Source of the DNA: Ectopseudomonas composti
GTDB lineage: Bacteria > Pseudomonadota > Gammaproteobacteria > Pseudomonadales > Pseudomonadaceae
DNA: 16,219 nucleotides
Assembly: GCA_946886245.1 (NCBI GenBank)
Contig: CAMPIF010000036.1
Location: 1 to 16,219 of the forward strand
Direction of reading: 5' to 3'
Part shown: positions 7,057 to 14,358 of the stretch, in pieces
Position numbering within the stretch: position 1 is the first letter of the stretch
Layout: each line of letters begins with the position of its first letter
Translations under genes and position numbers: made by a program
The notes under the pieces: model-generated
The model's input: the letters and a program-made list of their open reading frames with translations, nothing else
Told to the model about the DNA's origin: nothing
Databases searched by the model: none

Positions 7057-7083
7057 TGTAGTGACCTTGTAGTTATACTACAT
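7057..7083. promoter_or_regulatory. HexR-type operator between the RpiR regulator and zwf
   Basis: TGTAGT-TAT-ACTACA (7068-7082) is a perfect 15-bp dyad. It fits the HexR consensus as I recall it (TGTAATwwwATTACA in Shewanella; TTGT-N7/8-ACAA in P. putida). A further half-site, TTGTAGT, lies 11 bp upstream (7056-7062), in phase with the helix. The dyad contains TATACT (plus strand, -10-like) and overlaps a possible minus-strand promoter TTGGCT (7101-7106) / TATGTA (7079-7084), so binding could block both directions. Confidence 0.72.
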
Positions 7084-7227
7084 AGCTCGCGCCCGCGCAC
7101 AGCCAAGCGGCTGCCAATTCGCGGAACGGGCTTTCAGGCACGAGGGCGCATCCGATCTTTTCACTGCCTCTTTGCTGCAAACGCAGGTAGCGTGCAACGG
7201 CCTGCCCAAACGAGTCGGAGTCTTCCC

Positions 7228-8667
7228 TTGAGCATCCCCTGCGACATGCTGGTCTTCGGTGGTACGGGCGACCTGGCCCTGCACAAGCTGCTGCCAGCGC
7301 TCTATCACCTGCACCGCGAAGGACGCCTGCACGCCGACGTGCGCATCCTCGCCCTGGCCCGCAGCAGTCATAGCCGCGAAGCCTACCAGGCCCTGGCCGA
7401 ACGTCACTGCCGCGCCCAGGTGGCGCGCGCCGATTTTACCAACGAGACCTGGGCCAGCTTCGCCGCGCGCCTCGACTACTTCGCCATGGACGCTGCGCAG
7501 AGCGCCGACTTCGGCCGCCTGGCCAAACGCCTGGGGCGTGATGACGAGCGCGTGCGGGTCTACTACCTGGCCACCGCGCCAAGCCTGTTCGAGGACATCG
7601 CTGCGCACCTGGCCAACGCCGGCCTGGCAGGCCCGGCGGCGCGCATCGTGCTGGAAAAGCCCATTGGCCACTCGCTGGAATCGGCCCGTGCGATCAACAC
7701 CGCCATCGGCGCCGTGTTCGACGAAGCGCGGGTGTTTCGCATCGATCACTACCTGGGCAAGGAAACCGTGCAGAACCTGATGGCGCTGCGCTTCGCCAAC
7801 GCCCTGTTCGAGCCGGTATGGCGCGCCGGACATATCGATCACGTACAGATCAGCGTGTGCGAAACCCTTGGCGTGGAAAATCGCGGCAGCTACTACGACC
7901 AAGCCGGCGCCATGCGCGACATGATCCAGAATCACCTGCTGCAACTGCTCTGCCTGGTGGCCATGGAAGCGCCGGTGCGCTTCGACGCCGAAGCCGTGCG
8001 CAACGAAAAGGTGAAGATCCTCGAAGCGCTGAAACCCATCTCCGGGCTCGACGTGCAGGACAAAACCGTGCGCGGCCAGTACACCGCCGGCAAGATCGGC
8101 GGCCATGACGTGCCCGCCTACTACTTCGAGAAGAACGTCGACAATGACAGCGACACCGAAACCTTCGTCGCCGTGCAGGTGGAAATCGACAACTGGCGCT
8201 GGGCTGGCGTGCCCTTCTACCTGCGCACCGGCAAACGCCTGGCGAAGAAGGCCTCGGAGATTCTCATCCAGTTCAAACCGGTGCCGCACCGCCTGTTCCA
8301 CGAAGGCGAAGCCAACCAGTTGCTGATCCGCCTGCAGCCGGAAGAGCGCATCAGCCTGCAACTGATGGCCAAGAATCCCGGCAAGGGCATGCACCTCAAA
8401 CCGGTGGAGCTGGATCTCAACCTGGCCAACGCCTTTAACCAGCAACGCCGCTGGGACGCCTACGAGCGCCTGCTGCTCGATGTGATCGACGGTGATTCGA
8501 CGCTGTTCATGCGCCGCGATGAAGTGGAGGCGGCCTGGCAGTGGGTCGATCCGATCCTGCAGGGCTGGCATCAGCACTACCAGAGCCCGCGCCCCTACCC
8601 GGCCGGCAGCGACGGCCCGGAGCAGCTGCAACACCTGCTGGAGCGCCACGGCCGGCACTGGGCCTGA
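7228..8667 (+). CDS. zwf: Glucose-6-phosphate 1-dehydrogenase
   Basis: The 479-aa cytoplasmic enzyme oxidises glucose 6-phosphate to 6-phosphogluconolactone, reducing NADP+ or NAD+, at the entry to the Entner-Doudoroff and pentose phosphate routes. The N-terminal nucleotide-binding motif GGTGDLA is at about residues 10-16. The signature RIDHYLGKE is at 171-179 and includes the substrate-binding and catalytic His region. The C-terminal part carries the usual PFYLRTGKRL and QFKPVPH motifs. I choose TTG 7228 because GGAG precedes it by 7 nt and the protein then begins MSIPCDMLVFGGTGDLA, like relatives. A GTG at 7192 would add 12 residues and has AGGTAG too close. pgl, edd and eda are not adjacent, so this looks like a stand-alone (second) zwf paired with its divergent regulator. 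Confidence 0.93.
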   Translation: MSIPCDMLVFGGTGDLALHKLLPALYHLHREGRLHADVRILALARSSHSREAYQALAERHCRAQVARADFTNETWASFAARLDYFAMDAAQSADFGRLAKRLGRDDERVRVYYLATAPSLFEDIAAHLANAGLAGPAARIVLEKPIGHSLESARAINTAIGAVFDEARVFRIDHYLGKETVQNLMALRFANALFEPVWRAGHIDHVQISVCETLGVENRGSYYDQAGAMRDMIQNHLLQLLCLVAMEAPVRFDAEAVRNEKVKILEALKPISGLDVQDKTVRGQYTAGKIGGHDVPAYYFEKNVDNDSDTETFVAVQVEIDNWRWAGVPFYLRTGKRLAKKASEILIQFKPVPHRLFHEGEANQLLIRLQPEERISLQLMAKNPGKGMHLKPVELDLNLANAFNQQRRWDAYERLLLDVIDGDSTLFMRRDEVEAAWQWVDPILQGWHQHYQSPRPYPAGSDGPEQLQHLLERHGRHWA

Positions 8668-8672
8668 AAGGC

Positions 8673-8731
8673 GCAGCCGAATGCAATCCGGGGGACTTTC
8701 TCAGCACCGCCGCGGATTTCATCCGGGCGAC
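8673..8731. repeat. Degenerate inverted REP pair between zwf and the MFS gene
   Basis: The left arm (8673-8692) is a decayed GTAG/CCCGGAT-family unit, GCAGCCGA then ATGCAATCCGGG. The right arm (8711-8731) is the opposite orientation with three changes: CGCGGATTTCATCCGGG then CGAC. The loop is 18 nt, nearly the same as the perfect pair at 13340-13400. The right arm contains the TGA stop (8719-8721, minus strand) of the MFS gene, so the repeat encodes its last codons. Confidence 0.7.
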
Positions 8732-9984
8732 TGGCTTGCGGCTTGTCGCCTGAGGCTGCCTTGGTGCAGCAACACCATCGTCAGCACCAGTACGCCTAGC
8801 GCTCCGGCGCCGAGGAACAACCCTTCATACCCCAGCGCCTTGGCCAGCACCCCGCTGCTGGCCCCGACGAAGCCGGACAGCAGCAACTGCGCCGACGCCT
8901 GTAGGGTGAAGTCGGCGCCTTCGTGTTCGGGGCGGCACATGCGCATCATCGCGGCGAACAGGGCGACGGTGGACATGCCGTCGGCCACCTGCTCGAACAG
9001 GGTCACGGTGTAGACCAGCCCGGTATTGCCGCCCTGCCCCACCAGCAAGGCCAGGGCGGCAATGCCGATGGCCTGCAGGGCGCCGAACAGGATCAACGCA
9101 CGCAGCACGCCGATACGGGCGTAGAGCAAGCCACCGAGCAAGGCGCCAGCGATGCCGGCCAGGCTGCTGATCAGCGTCAGTTGGCCGAGCTCCCCGGTGC
9201 TCCAGCCCTGATCCACCAGCATCGGTTTGATCATCGGCGAGCCGAGCGAGTCGCCGAGCTTGAAGGTCAGCACCACCGCCAGCCACAGCAGCATGCCGGG
9301 CTGCGCCAGCAGGCCGCGATAGTGGTTCAGCAGCAGGCGCGGGCCCAGGGCGGTCTCCGCCAGGCCGGGCTGGAAGGGCAGCACACGACGCTCGGGGAAC
9401 AGCCAGACCGGCACGGTCATCAGCAGGATCAGGCCGGCCAGCAGACCGAGCGCGAGGTTCCAGCCCAGCGGGTCGATCACCAGCAACAGGCCGCTGCCGC
9501 TGACGATCATGCCGACCTTGTAGCCACCGACCTGCAGGCTGTTGCCCAGGCCGCGCCAGCGCTCGGGTAGCAAGCGCACGGTGAGGCCATCAGTGGCGAT
9601 GTCCTGGGTCGAGGCCAACAGGTTGATCACAAGCAGCAAGCCGAGCAGCAGCCACAGGCCCGAGCCGAACAGGGTCTGCGGGGCGAGCAGCGCCAGTGCC
9701 GCGACACAGGCGATGACGCCGCTTTGCAGCGGCAGTATCCAGCCACGGTGGTGTCCCAGCCGGGGTGATGCCAGGCGATCGACCCAGGGTGCCCAGCACA
9801 CCTTGAGCAACCAGGGCAGAGCCAGCAGCTTGAGCAGGCCGATCAGCGCCAGGTCGACGCCATGCTGGCGCAGCAACACCGGCAGCGAGTGGGCGATCAG
9901 CCCGGAAGGAAGACCCTGCGCGCAGTAAAGCGAGGCCAGCAGCACCAGCGTGGCGTTGGACGGGCGAGGTGCGGTTGGCGACAT
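8719..9984 (-). CDS. MFS permease, AmpG / RhtX-FptX-like
   Basis: This is an inner-membrane protein of 421 aa with about 12 hydrophobic helices. The N-terminal region (LYCAQGLPSGLIAHSLPVLL and then LPWLLKVCWAPWVDR) matches the MFS group that includes AmpG muropeptide permeases and the RhtX/FptX siderophore permeases. ATG 9984 is preferred; a TTG at 10002 would add six residues. A tentative promoter on the minus strand is TTGCCG (10034-10039) and TAGGCT (10010-10015) with 18-bp spacing, which would make the TTG start essentially leaderless. The gene converges on zwf and is codirectional with znuA. I see no Zur-box-like sequence upstream. The substrate is unknown: muropeptide, siderophore and other metallophore are all possible. 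Confidence 0.82.
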   Translation of the reverse strand: MSPTAPRPSNATLVLLASLYCAQGLPSGLIAHSLPVLLRQHGVDLALIGLLKLLALPWLLKVCWAPWVDRLASPRLGHHRGWILPLQSGVIACVAALALLAPQTLFGSGLWLLLGLLLVINLLASTQDIATDGLTVRLLPERWRGLGNSLQVGGYKVGMIVSGSGLLLVIDPLGWNLALGLLAGLILLMTVPVWLFPERRVLPFQPGLAETALGPRLLLNHYRGLLAQPGMLLWLAVVLTFKLGDSLGSPMIKPMLVDQGWSTGELGQLTLISSLAGIAGALLGGLLYARIGVLRALILFGALQAIGIAALALLVGQGGNTGLVYTVTLFEQVADGMSTVALFAAMMRMCRPEHEGADFTLQASAQLLLSGFVGASSGVLAKALGYEGLFLGAGALGVLVLTMVLLHQGSLRRQAASQSPG

Positions 9985-10059
9985 GGCGAGCGCTCGCGGC
10001 AAAAGCGCAAGCCTAGTGCTTGGCGCCGGTCAGCGGCAACGTGAGGATGGTTACAGTTC

Positions 10060-10075
10060 GTAGGGTGCACCCTAC
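10060..10075. repeat. 16-bp GTAG-headed palindrome containing the znuA stop
   Basis: GTAGGGTG/CACCCTAC is a perfect palindrome whose two ends both read GTAG outward-in. The outer eight bases match the start of the GGTGGGC-family REPs at 2581 and 2706. The znuA TAG stop (10072-10074, minus strand) is inside it. It may be the remnant of a REP pair whose middle was deleted, or a short hairpin protecting the znuA mRNA end. Confidence 0.6.
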
Positions 10076-11001
10076 AAGCTACCCAGGCACTCGCTCAGGC
10101 CGCCGGCCAGGTTTTCCAGCAATTGCTCGTAACCGCTGGCATTGACCGGCAAGGTACCGCCCAGCGCATCCAGTTCCGCCAGCTTGACCGGCAAGCCGGC
10201 GCTGAGTGTTTCGGCCAGGCGCGGACGCAGCGGCGGTTCGCTGAACACGCAGCTCGGGCCAGCCTCCTGCAGCGTCTTGCGCATGGCGGCGACATGGCGC
10301 GCGCCGGGCTGTACTTCGGTCAACACGCTGAATACGCCGGCGTGCTCGAGGCCGTAGGCAGCCTCGAAATAATCGAAGGCCTCGTGGAAGACGAAGTACG
10401 GCTTGCCCTGCAAGGCGGCCAATTGCGCACGGATACGGCCATCGAGCGCATCCAGGCGCGCTTCGAAGGCTTGCAGGTTGGCGGCGTAACGCGCGGCGTT
10501 GGCGGCATCCAGCTGAGCCAGGTCGGCCGCCATGCGCGCGGCGATCACCCGGGCGTTGTCAGCGGCCAGCCACAGGTGCGCATCCAGGCTGCCCGGGCGA
10601 TGATCATGGTCATGGCCCAGGTCATCACCGGCATGTTCGTGCGCGTGATCATCGTGGTCATTTTCATGCTCTTCACCGAAGTGACGCAGGGTCATGCCGG
10701 GCAGATCCTGCACCGCCACCTGCGGCTTGTCGCGGCTGCCCAGCACGCGCGGCAGAAAACTCTCCATGTCCGGGCCGATCCAGTACAGCAGGTCGGCATC
10801 ACGCACTCGCCGTACGTCGGATGGGCGCAGTGCATAGTGATGCGGTGATGCACCAGATGGCAGCAGCACCTCGGGTTCGCCGAGGCCGTCCTGCACCGCC
10901 GCCGCGATCAGCTGCAGCGGTTTGATACTGGTCAGGACACGCACCTCGGCCTGGGCATTGGCGACGAAAAACAGGGTAAAGAGACAGAAAAGACGCAACA
11001 C
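10072..11001 (-). CDS. znuA: High-affinity zinc ABC transporter, periplasmic zinc-binding protein
   Basis: The 309-aa precursor has an 18-residue signal peptide (MLRLFCLFTLFFVANAQA, cleaved before EVRVL). It captures zinc in the periplasm and hands it to ZnuBC. Likely zinc ligands are His54/55 (GASPHHYAL), His142 (DAHLWL) and His206 (VFHEAFDYF). Between the first two lies a His/Asp-rich loop (about residues 107-134) thought to collect zinc. Cys251 and Cys305 match the disulfide seen in E. coli ZnuA. The open frame continues upstream to 11136, but only GTG 11001 (or the adjacent TTG) puts the signal peptide at the N-terminus. Its ribosome site is poor, so the exact start is uncertain. It is divergent from zur-znuCB. 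Confidence 0.92.
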   Translation of the reverse strand: MLRLFCLFTLFFVANAQAEVRVLTSIKPLQLIAAAVQDGLGEPEVLLPSGASPHHYALRPSDVRRVRDADLLYWIGPDMESFLPRVLGSRDKPQVAVQDLPGMTLRHFGEEHENDHDDHAHEHAGDDLGHDHDHRPGSLDAHLWLAADNARVIAARMAADLAQLDAANAARYAANLQAFEARLDALDGRIRAQLAALQGKPYFVFHEAFDYFEAAYGLEHAGVFSVLTEVQPGARHVAAMRKTLQEAGPSCVFSEPPLRPRLAETLSAGLPVKLAELDALGGTLPVNASGYEQLLENLAGGLSECLGSL

Positions 11002-11144
11002 GGGGCATACTCGGATGGAATTGAAGGGCACCTCTGGAAACGTAGGCGAGGCAGTCAGCGCAAGGCAAAAACAGGCGAAACGACCAACGGGAGTAACAGC
11101 CGAAGGCTGGCCCGTAGGGCGAACGCAGTGAGTCAAAAGCGCAG

Positions 11145-11159
11145 TTTACAAGCTGTAAA
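11145..11159. promoter_or_regulatory. 15-bp dyad in the znuA-zur intergenic region
   Basis: TTTACA-AGC-TGTAAA is a perfect dyad 144 bp upstream of the znuA start. It does not resemble the Zur box I recall, and no clear promoter is attached. It could be a second regulator's site or coincidence. The remaining 11002-11267 interval holds a short GCCC/GGGC hairpin (near 11110-11120) and is otherwise featureless. Confidence 0.35.
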
Positions 11160-11228
11160 TGAGCATTTTGAGCCTGTTTTTAACGCAGCGATGGCAACGC
11201 AGGTAGTTTTTAGAGGCGCCCTGAACGG

Positions 11229-11241
11229 GTAACATAATAAC
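11229..11241. promoter_or_regulatory. Candidate Zur box over the zur promoter
   Basis: GTAACATAATAAC agrees with a recalled gammaproteobacterial Zur core, GTTATAnTATAAC, at about 9 of 12 defined positions. It contains CATAAT (11233-11238), a good -10, with a weak TTTAGA (11209-11214) at 18-bp spacing. It is about 26 bp before the zur start. Zinc-bound Zur sitting here would repress zur-znuCB and possibly znuA. Confidence 0.55.
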
Positions 11242-11267
11242 GTCTCTTATCAGCGCCGTCCTTGCCC

Positions 11268-11753
11268 ATGACCGACACACCTCTGGCTGCACGCCCTCAC
11301 GACCACTCCCGCTGCGTCAGCCATGCACTGGCCGAGGCCGAAGCCATCTGCGCCCGCCAGGGCCTGCGCCTGACCGCCCTGCGCAAGCGCGTGCTGGAAC
11401 TGGTCTGGGCCAGCCACAAGCCGCTCGGCGCCTACGACATTCTCGGCGTACTGAGTGACGAAGACGGCCGCCGCGCCGCGCCGCCCACCGTCTACCGCGC
11501 ACTGGATTTCCTGCTGGAGAACGGCCTGGTGCACCGTATCGCCTCACTCAACGCCTTCGTCGGCTGCAGCCATCCCGAGCATGCGCATCAGGGCCAGTTC
11601 CTGATCTGCCGCGCGTGCCATGCGGCGACCGAACTGGAGCAGCAGGCGATCAGCCAGGCCATCGTCGACGGCGCGGCCGGCGTCGGTTTCGTCGTCGAAA
11701 GCCAGACCGTGGAAGTGGTCGGCCTCTGCGCAGGCTGCAAGGGCGCGGCATGA
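11268..11753 (+). CDS. zur: Zinc uptake regulator (Fur family)
   Basis: The 161-aa Fur-family repressor senses cytoplasmic zinc; the P. aeruginosa equivalent is Zur/Np20 (PA5499). The winged helix spans roughly residues 25-90 ([35 protein letters not shown]). Two CxxC pairs form the structural zinc site: Cys114/Cys117 (CRAC) and Cys154/Cys157 (CAGC). The regulatory site is likely in the SHPEHAH segment. ATG 11268 is taken as the start; a TTG at 11262 would add two residues, and neither has a good Shine-Dalgarno. The stop overlaps the znuC start in an ATGA, so zur, znuC and znuB form one coupled operon under the regulator's own control. Confidence 0.93.
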   Translation: MTDTPLAARPHDHSRCVSHALAEAEAICARQGLRLTALRKRVLELVWASHKPLGAYDILGVLSDEDGRRAAPPTVYRALDFLLENGLVHRIASLNAFVGCSHPEHAHQGQFLICRACHAATELEQQAISQAIVDGAAGVGFVVESQTVEVVGLCAGCKGAA

Positions 11754-12538
11754 GCGACGCGCTGATACAGCTCGACGGGGTCGCTGTCAGCTTCAACGGC
11801 CAGTCCGTGCTGGATGACGTGCAACTGAGCGTGCAGCCCGGCGAAATCGTCACCCTGATCGGCCCCAACGGTGCCGGCAAGACCACCCTGGTGCGCGTGG
11901 TACTCGGCCTGCTGCAGCCTGAACGCGGCAACGTGCGCCGGGCGCCACGCCTGCGCATCGGCTACATGCCGCAAAAACTCCACGTCGACGCCACCCTGCC
12001 GCTGTCCGTGCTGCGCTTCCTGCGCCTGGTGCCGGGGGTGGATCGCCAGCGCGCGCTGGCGGCACTGGCCGAGGTGGGCGCCGAGCAGGTGATCGACAGC
12101 CCGCTGCAGAGCATTTCCGGTGGCGAGATGCAGCGCGTGCTGCTGGCTCGTGCCCTGCTGCGCGAGCCGCAACTGCTGGTGCTCGACGAGCCGGTGCAGG
12201 GCGTCGACGTGGCCGGCCAGGCCGAGCTGTACCGACTGATCTCGCGGCTGCGCGAGCGCCACGGCTGCGGCGTGCTGATGGTCTCGCACGACCTGCATCT
12301 GGTGATGAGCGCCACCGATCAGGTGGTCTGCCTCAACCGCCACGTGTGCTGCTCGGGGCACCCGGAGCAGGTCAGTGGCGACCCGGCCTTCATCGAACTG
12401 TTCGGCCAGGACGCCAAGAGTCTGGCCGTCTACCACCACCACCATGACCACGCTCACGACCTGCATGGCGGCGTGGTTCAGCCAGGCCTGACCATCCACG
12501 GCCCGGCTCACGTTCACGGCCCTGGTTGCAAACACTGA
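11750..12538 (+). CDS. znuC: Zinc ABC transporter ATP-binding protein
   Basis: The 262-aa cytoplasmic ATPase drives zinc import through ZnuB. It has Walker [10 protein letters not shown] (38-46), signature ISGGEMQR (122-129), Walker B LLVLDEP (about 141-147) and the switch His in MVSHDLHL. The C-terminal tail is strikingly His-rich ([14 protein letters not shown], then [13 protein letters not shown]), about 11 His plus one Cys in the last 36 residues. E. coli ZnuC also ends in a His-rich stretch, but this one is longer. The tail may bind zinc on the cytoplasmic side. Translation is coupled at both ends: a 4-nt overlap with zur and a 1-nt overlap (TGATG) with znuB. Confidence 0.95.
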   Translation: MSDALIQLDGVAVSFNGQSVLDDVQLSVQPGEIVTLIGPNGAGKTTLVRVVLGLLQPERGNVRRAPRLRIGYMPQKLHVDATLPLSVLRFLRLVPGVDRQRALAALAEVGAEQVIDSPLQSISGGEMQRVLLARALLREPQLLVLDEPVQGVDVAGQAELYRLISRLRERHGCGVLMVSHDLHLVMSATDQVVCLNRHVCCSGHPEQVSGDPAFIELFGQDAKSLAVYHHHHDHAHDLHGGVVQPGLTIHGPAHVHGPGCKH

Positions 12539-13326
12539 TGCCCGATTTCCTTCTCAGCGCTCTGCTCGCCGGCCTGACCCTGGCCCTGGTGGCCGGCCCG
12601 CTCGGCTCCTTCGTGGTGTGGCGGCGCATGGCCTATTTTGGCGACACCCTGTCCCACGCCGCCCTGCTCGGCGTGGCATTGGGGCTGATGCTCGACGTCA
12701 GCCCGACCCTGACGGTAACGGTCGGCTGCGTATTGCTCGCCGTGCTGCTGGTCACCCTGCAACAGCGCCAGCCGCTGGCCTCCGACACCCTGCTCGGCAT
12801 CCTCGCCCACAGCACCCTGTCGCTGGGCCTGGTGGCGCTGAGCTTCATGCATGACGTGCGCATCGACCTGATGAGCTACCTGTTCGGCGACCTGCTTGCC
12901 GTCAGCCCCACCGACCTGGCCTGGATCATCGGCGGCAGCGCGCTGGTGCTGGCGCTGCTGGCCTGGCTATGGCGGCCGCTGCTGGCGATCACCGTGCATG
13001 AGGAACTGGCCCGGGTCGAAGGCCTGCCGGTGGCAGCGATTCGCCTGGCGCTGATGCTGCTGATCGCCGTGGTGATTGCCGTGGCGATGAAGATCGTCGG
13101 CGTACTGCTGATCACCTCGCTGCTGATCATCCCCGCCGCCGCCGCCCAGCGTCATGCGCGCACGCCGGAGCAGATGGCCGTGGGCGCCAGCCTGCTCGGG
13201 CTGCTGGCGGTGTGCTGTGGCCTGGCGCTGTCCTGGTATCAGGACACGCCGGCCGGGCCCTCTATTGTGGTCAGCGCCGCCGCGTTGTTCCTGGCCAGCT
13301 TTGCGCTGCCCAAGCGCAACAGCTGA
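12538..13326 (+). CDS. znuB: Zinc ABC transporter permease
   Basis: The 262-aa inner-membrane permease is of the ABC-3 family, with about 8 hydrophobic segments. Typical motifs include the N-terminal GPLGSFVVWRRMAYFGDTLSHAALLG and the late MKIVGVLLITSLLIIPAAAA. It forms the channel with ZnuC and receives zinc from ZnuA. ATG 12538 shares its first base with the znuC stop; an in-frame ATG at 12526 lies inside znuC and is not preferred. The operon ends here, 13 bp before a REP pair. Confidence 0.95.
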   Translation: MPDFLLSALLAGLTLALVAGPLGSFVVWRRMAYFGDTLSHAALLGVALGLMLDVSPTLTVTVGCVLLAVLLVTLQQRQPLASDTLLGILAHSTLSLGLVALSFMHDVRIDLMSYLFGDLLAVSPTDLAWIIGGSALVLALLAWLWRPLLAITVHEELARVEGLPVAAIRLALMLLIAVVIAVAMKIVGVLLITSLLIIPAAAAQRHARTPEQMAVGASLLGLLAVCCGLALSWYQDTPAGPSIVVSAAALFLASFALPKRNS

Positions 13327-13339
13327 TGGCGTGCTCTGC

Positions 13340-13400
13340 GTAGCCCGGATGCAATCCGGGAATGCTCCAGCACGTTTTCCCCGGATTGCATCCGGGCTAC
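13340..13400. repeat. Perfect inverted REP pair (REPIN), GTAG/CCCGGAT family
   Basis: Two identical 21-bp arms face each other (13340-13360 and 13380-13400), each GTAG then CCCGGATGCAATCCGGG read inward, with a 19-bp spacer. Each arm also folds on itself. It lies in the 153-bp gap after znuB, where it could halt transcription or stabilise the zur-znuCB message. The rest of the gap includes a TATGAT (13440-13445), a possible -10 for the lipoprotein gene without a clear -35. Confidence 0.88.
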
Positions 13401-13479
13401 GGCGCGACCGATCGAGATGAAATCAGCGGTACGAACCTGTATGATTGCGCGTTTTTTGCACAATTCGAGACGCGTAGTT

Positions 13480-14319
13480 ATGAAGTCGTTCGCTTTTCGT
13501 GGTCTTCCGCTTTTTCTGGTTCTACTTCTGGCCGGTTGCCAGAGCAACCAGCAGCACAGCCTCCCGCCGGTCGACGATCTGGTCGTCGCCTTCCGTCAGC
13601 TCGACCTGAGCCTGGCCGAAGAACGTCTCGACGACGCGCGCAGCCAGCTCAGCACGCTACAGCAACGCGCCAGCGGCGACACGCGCCTGGAGCAGTATCA
13701 GCGCCAGTTGGCCGAGGCCTACATGGAGCAGGGCCGCGAAGCGCTGCAACAGGGTGATCTGGACCGTGCCGCGCAGGCGCTGGGCCAGGCCCGCAGCCTG
13801 ATGCCACAGGCGCCAGCCCTGAGTCACGACCTCAACCTGGCCATCGACAGCGCCCGCACGGCGCGCCAGGCGGCTGCCGAGCAACAGGCGCGCGATGCCG
13901 CCGCCAAGCTCGATGCCGAGCGCCAGGAACAACTGCGCCAGCAGCGCCTGGCCAGCGAGCGCCAGGCCGTGGCAGCCGTCGCCGTCATACCTGCGAGCCA
14001 GCCGACGCCCGTGGTCGAGCGCCAGCCGACAGCACGCCTGATCGATCCGAGCGCCGCCACCAGCACCGTAGCCATGCCTATGCTGGACAATCAGGACAAC
14101 GAAACCCTGCGCCGCCTGCTCGACAGTGTGGCCGCCGATGTCGTGACCTTTCGCTGCGCGGTGCGCATCGAAGTACGCGAAGCCAAGGATTACCCCTGGG
14201 TCGCCGCACTGCTCTCGGCGCGCGTCAAGAAACTCGACCCGAGCTTCCGTCCGCAGCTGAGCCAGAAGATCGTCCCGCAGCAGATACCGCGCCTGCTGTT
14301 GAGCCCAAAGCGCAACTGA
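13480..14319 (+). CDS. Helical-repeat lipoprotein of unknown function (PA5502-like)
   Basis: The 279-aa predicted lipoprotein has a signal peptide ending in the lipobox LLAGC, with lipidated Cys20. Residues about 35-115 look like TPR-type helical pairs (LAEERLDDARSQLSTLQQRA; YMEQGREALQQGDLDRAAQA). Next comes an Ala/Gln/Arg-rich coiled-coil-like stretch (about 125-165), a Pro/Thr linker, and a compact C-terminal domain (VVTFRCAVRIEVREAKDYPW). ATG 13480 is used; the open frame extends to 13417, but only this start places the lipobox correctly. Position +2 after Cys20 is Gln, not Asp, so outer-membrane retention is expected. In P. aeruginosa, as I recall it, PA5502 occupies the same place between znuB and metN. 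No function is known to me. Confidence 0.85.
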   Translation: MKSFAFRGLPLFLVLLLAGCQSNQQHSLPPVDDLVVAFRQLDLSLAEERLDDARSQLSTLQQRASGDTRLEQYQRQLAEAYMEQGREALQQGDLDRAAQALGQARSLMPQAPALSHDLNLAIDSARTARQAAAEQQARDAAAKLDAERQEQLRQQRLASERQAVAAVAVIPASQPTPVVERQPTARLIDPSAATSTVAMPMLDNQDNETLRRLLDSVAADVVTFRCAVRIEVREAKDYPWVAALLSARVKKLDPSFRPQLSQKIVPQQIPRLLLSPKRN

Positions 14320-14358
14320 TGTCGATCGCTGATCGGTAATGCCATTTTGTAATAACCA

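Noticed and set aside
7078..8658. 526-aa open frame on the minus strand antisense to zwf
   Set aside because: It is the same GC-driven shadow; zwf has all its family motifs and the antisense frame has none.
11002..11136. N-terminal extension of ZnuA
   Set aside because: It would place 45 residues before a perfectly good signal peptide. An out-of-frame ATG near 11008 was also considered, but its reading frame is not ZnuA, and I see no frameshift.
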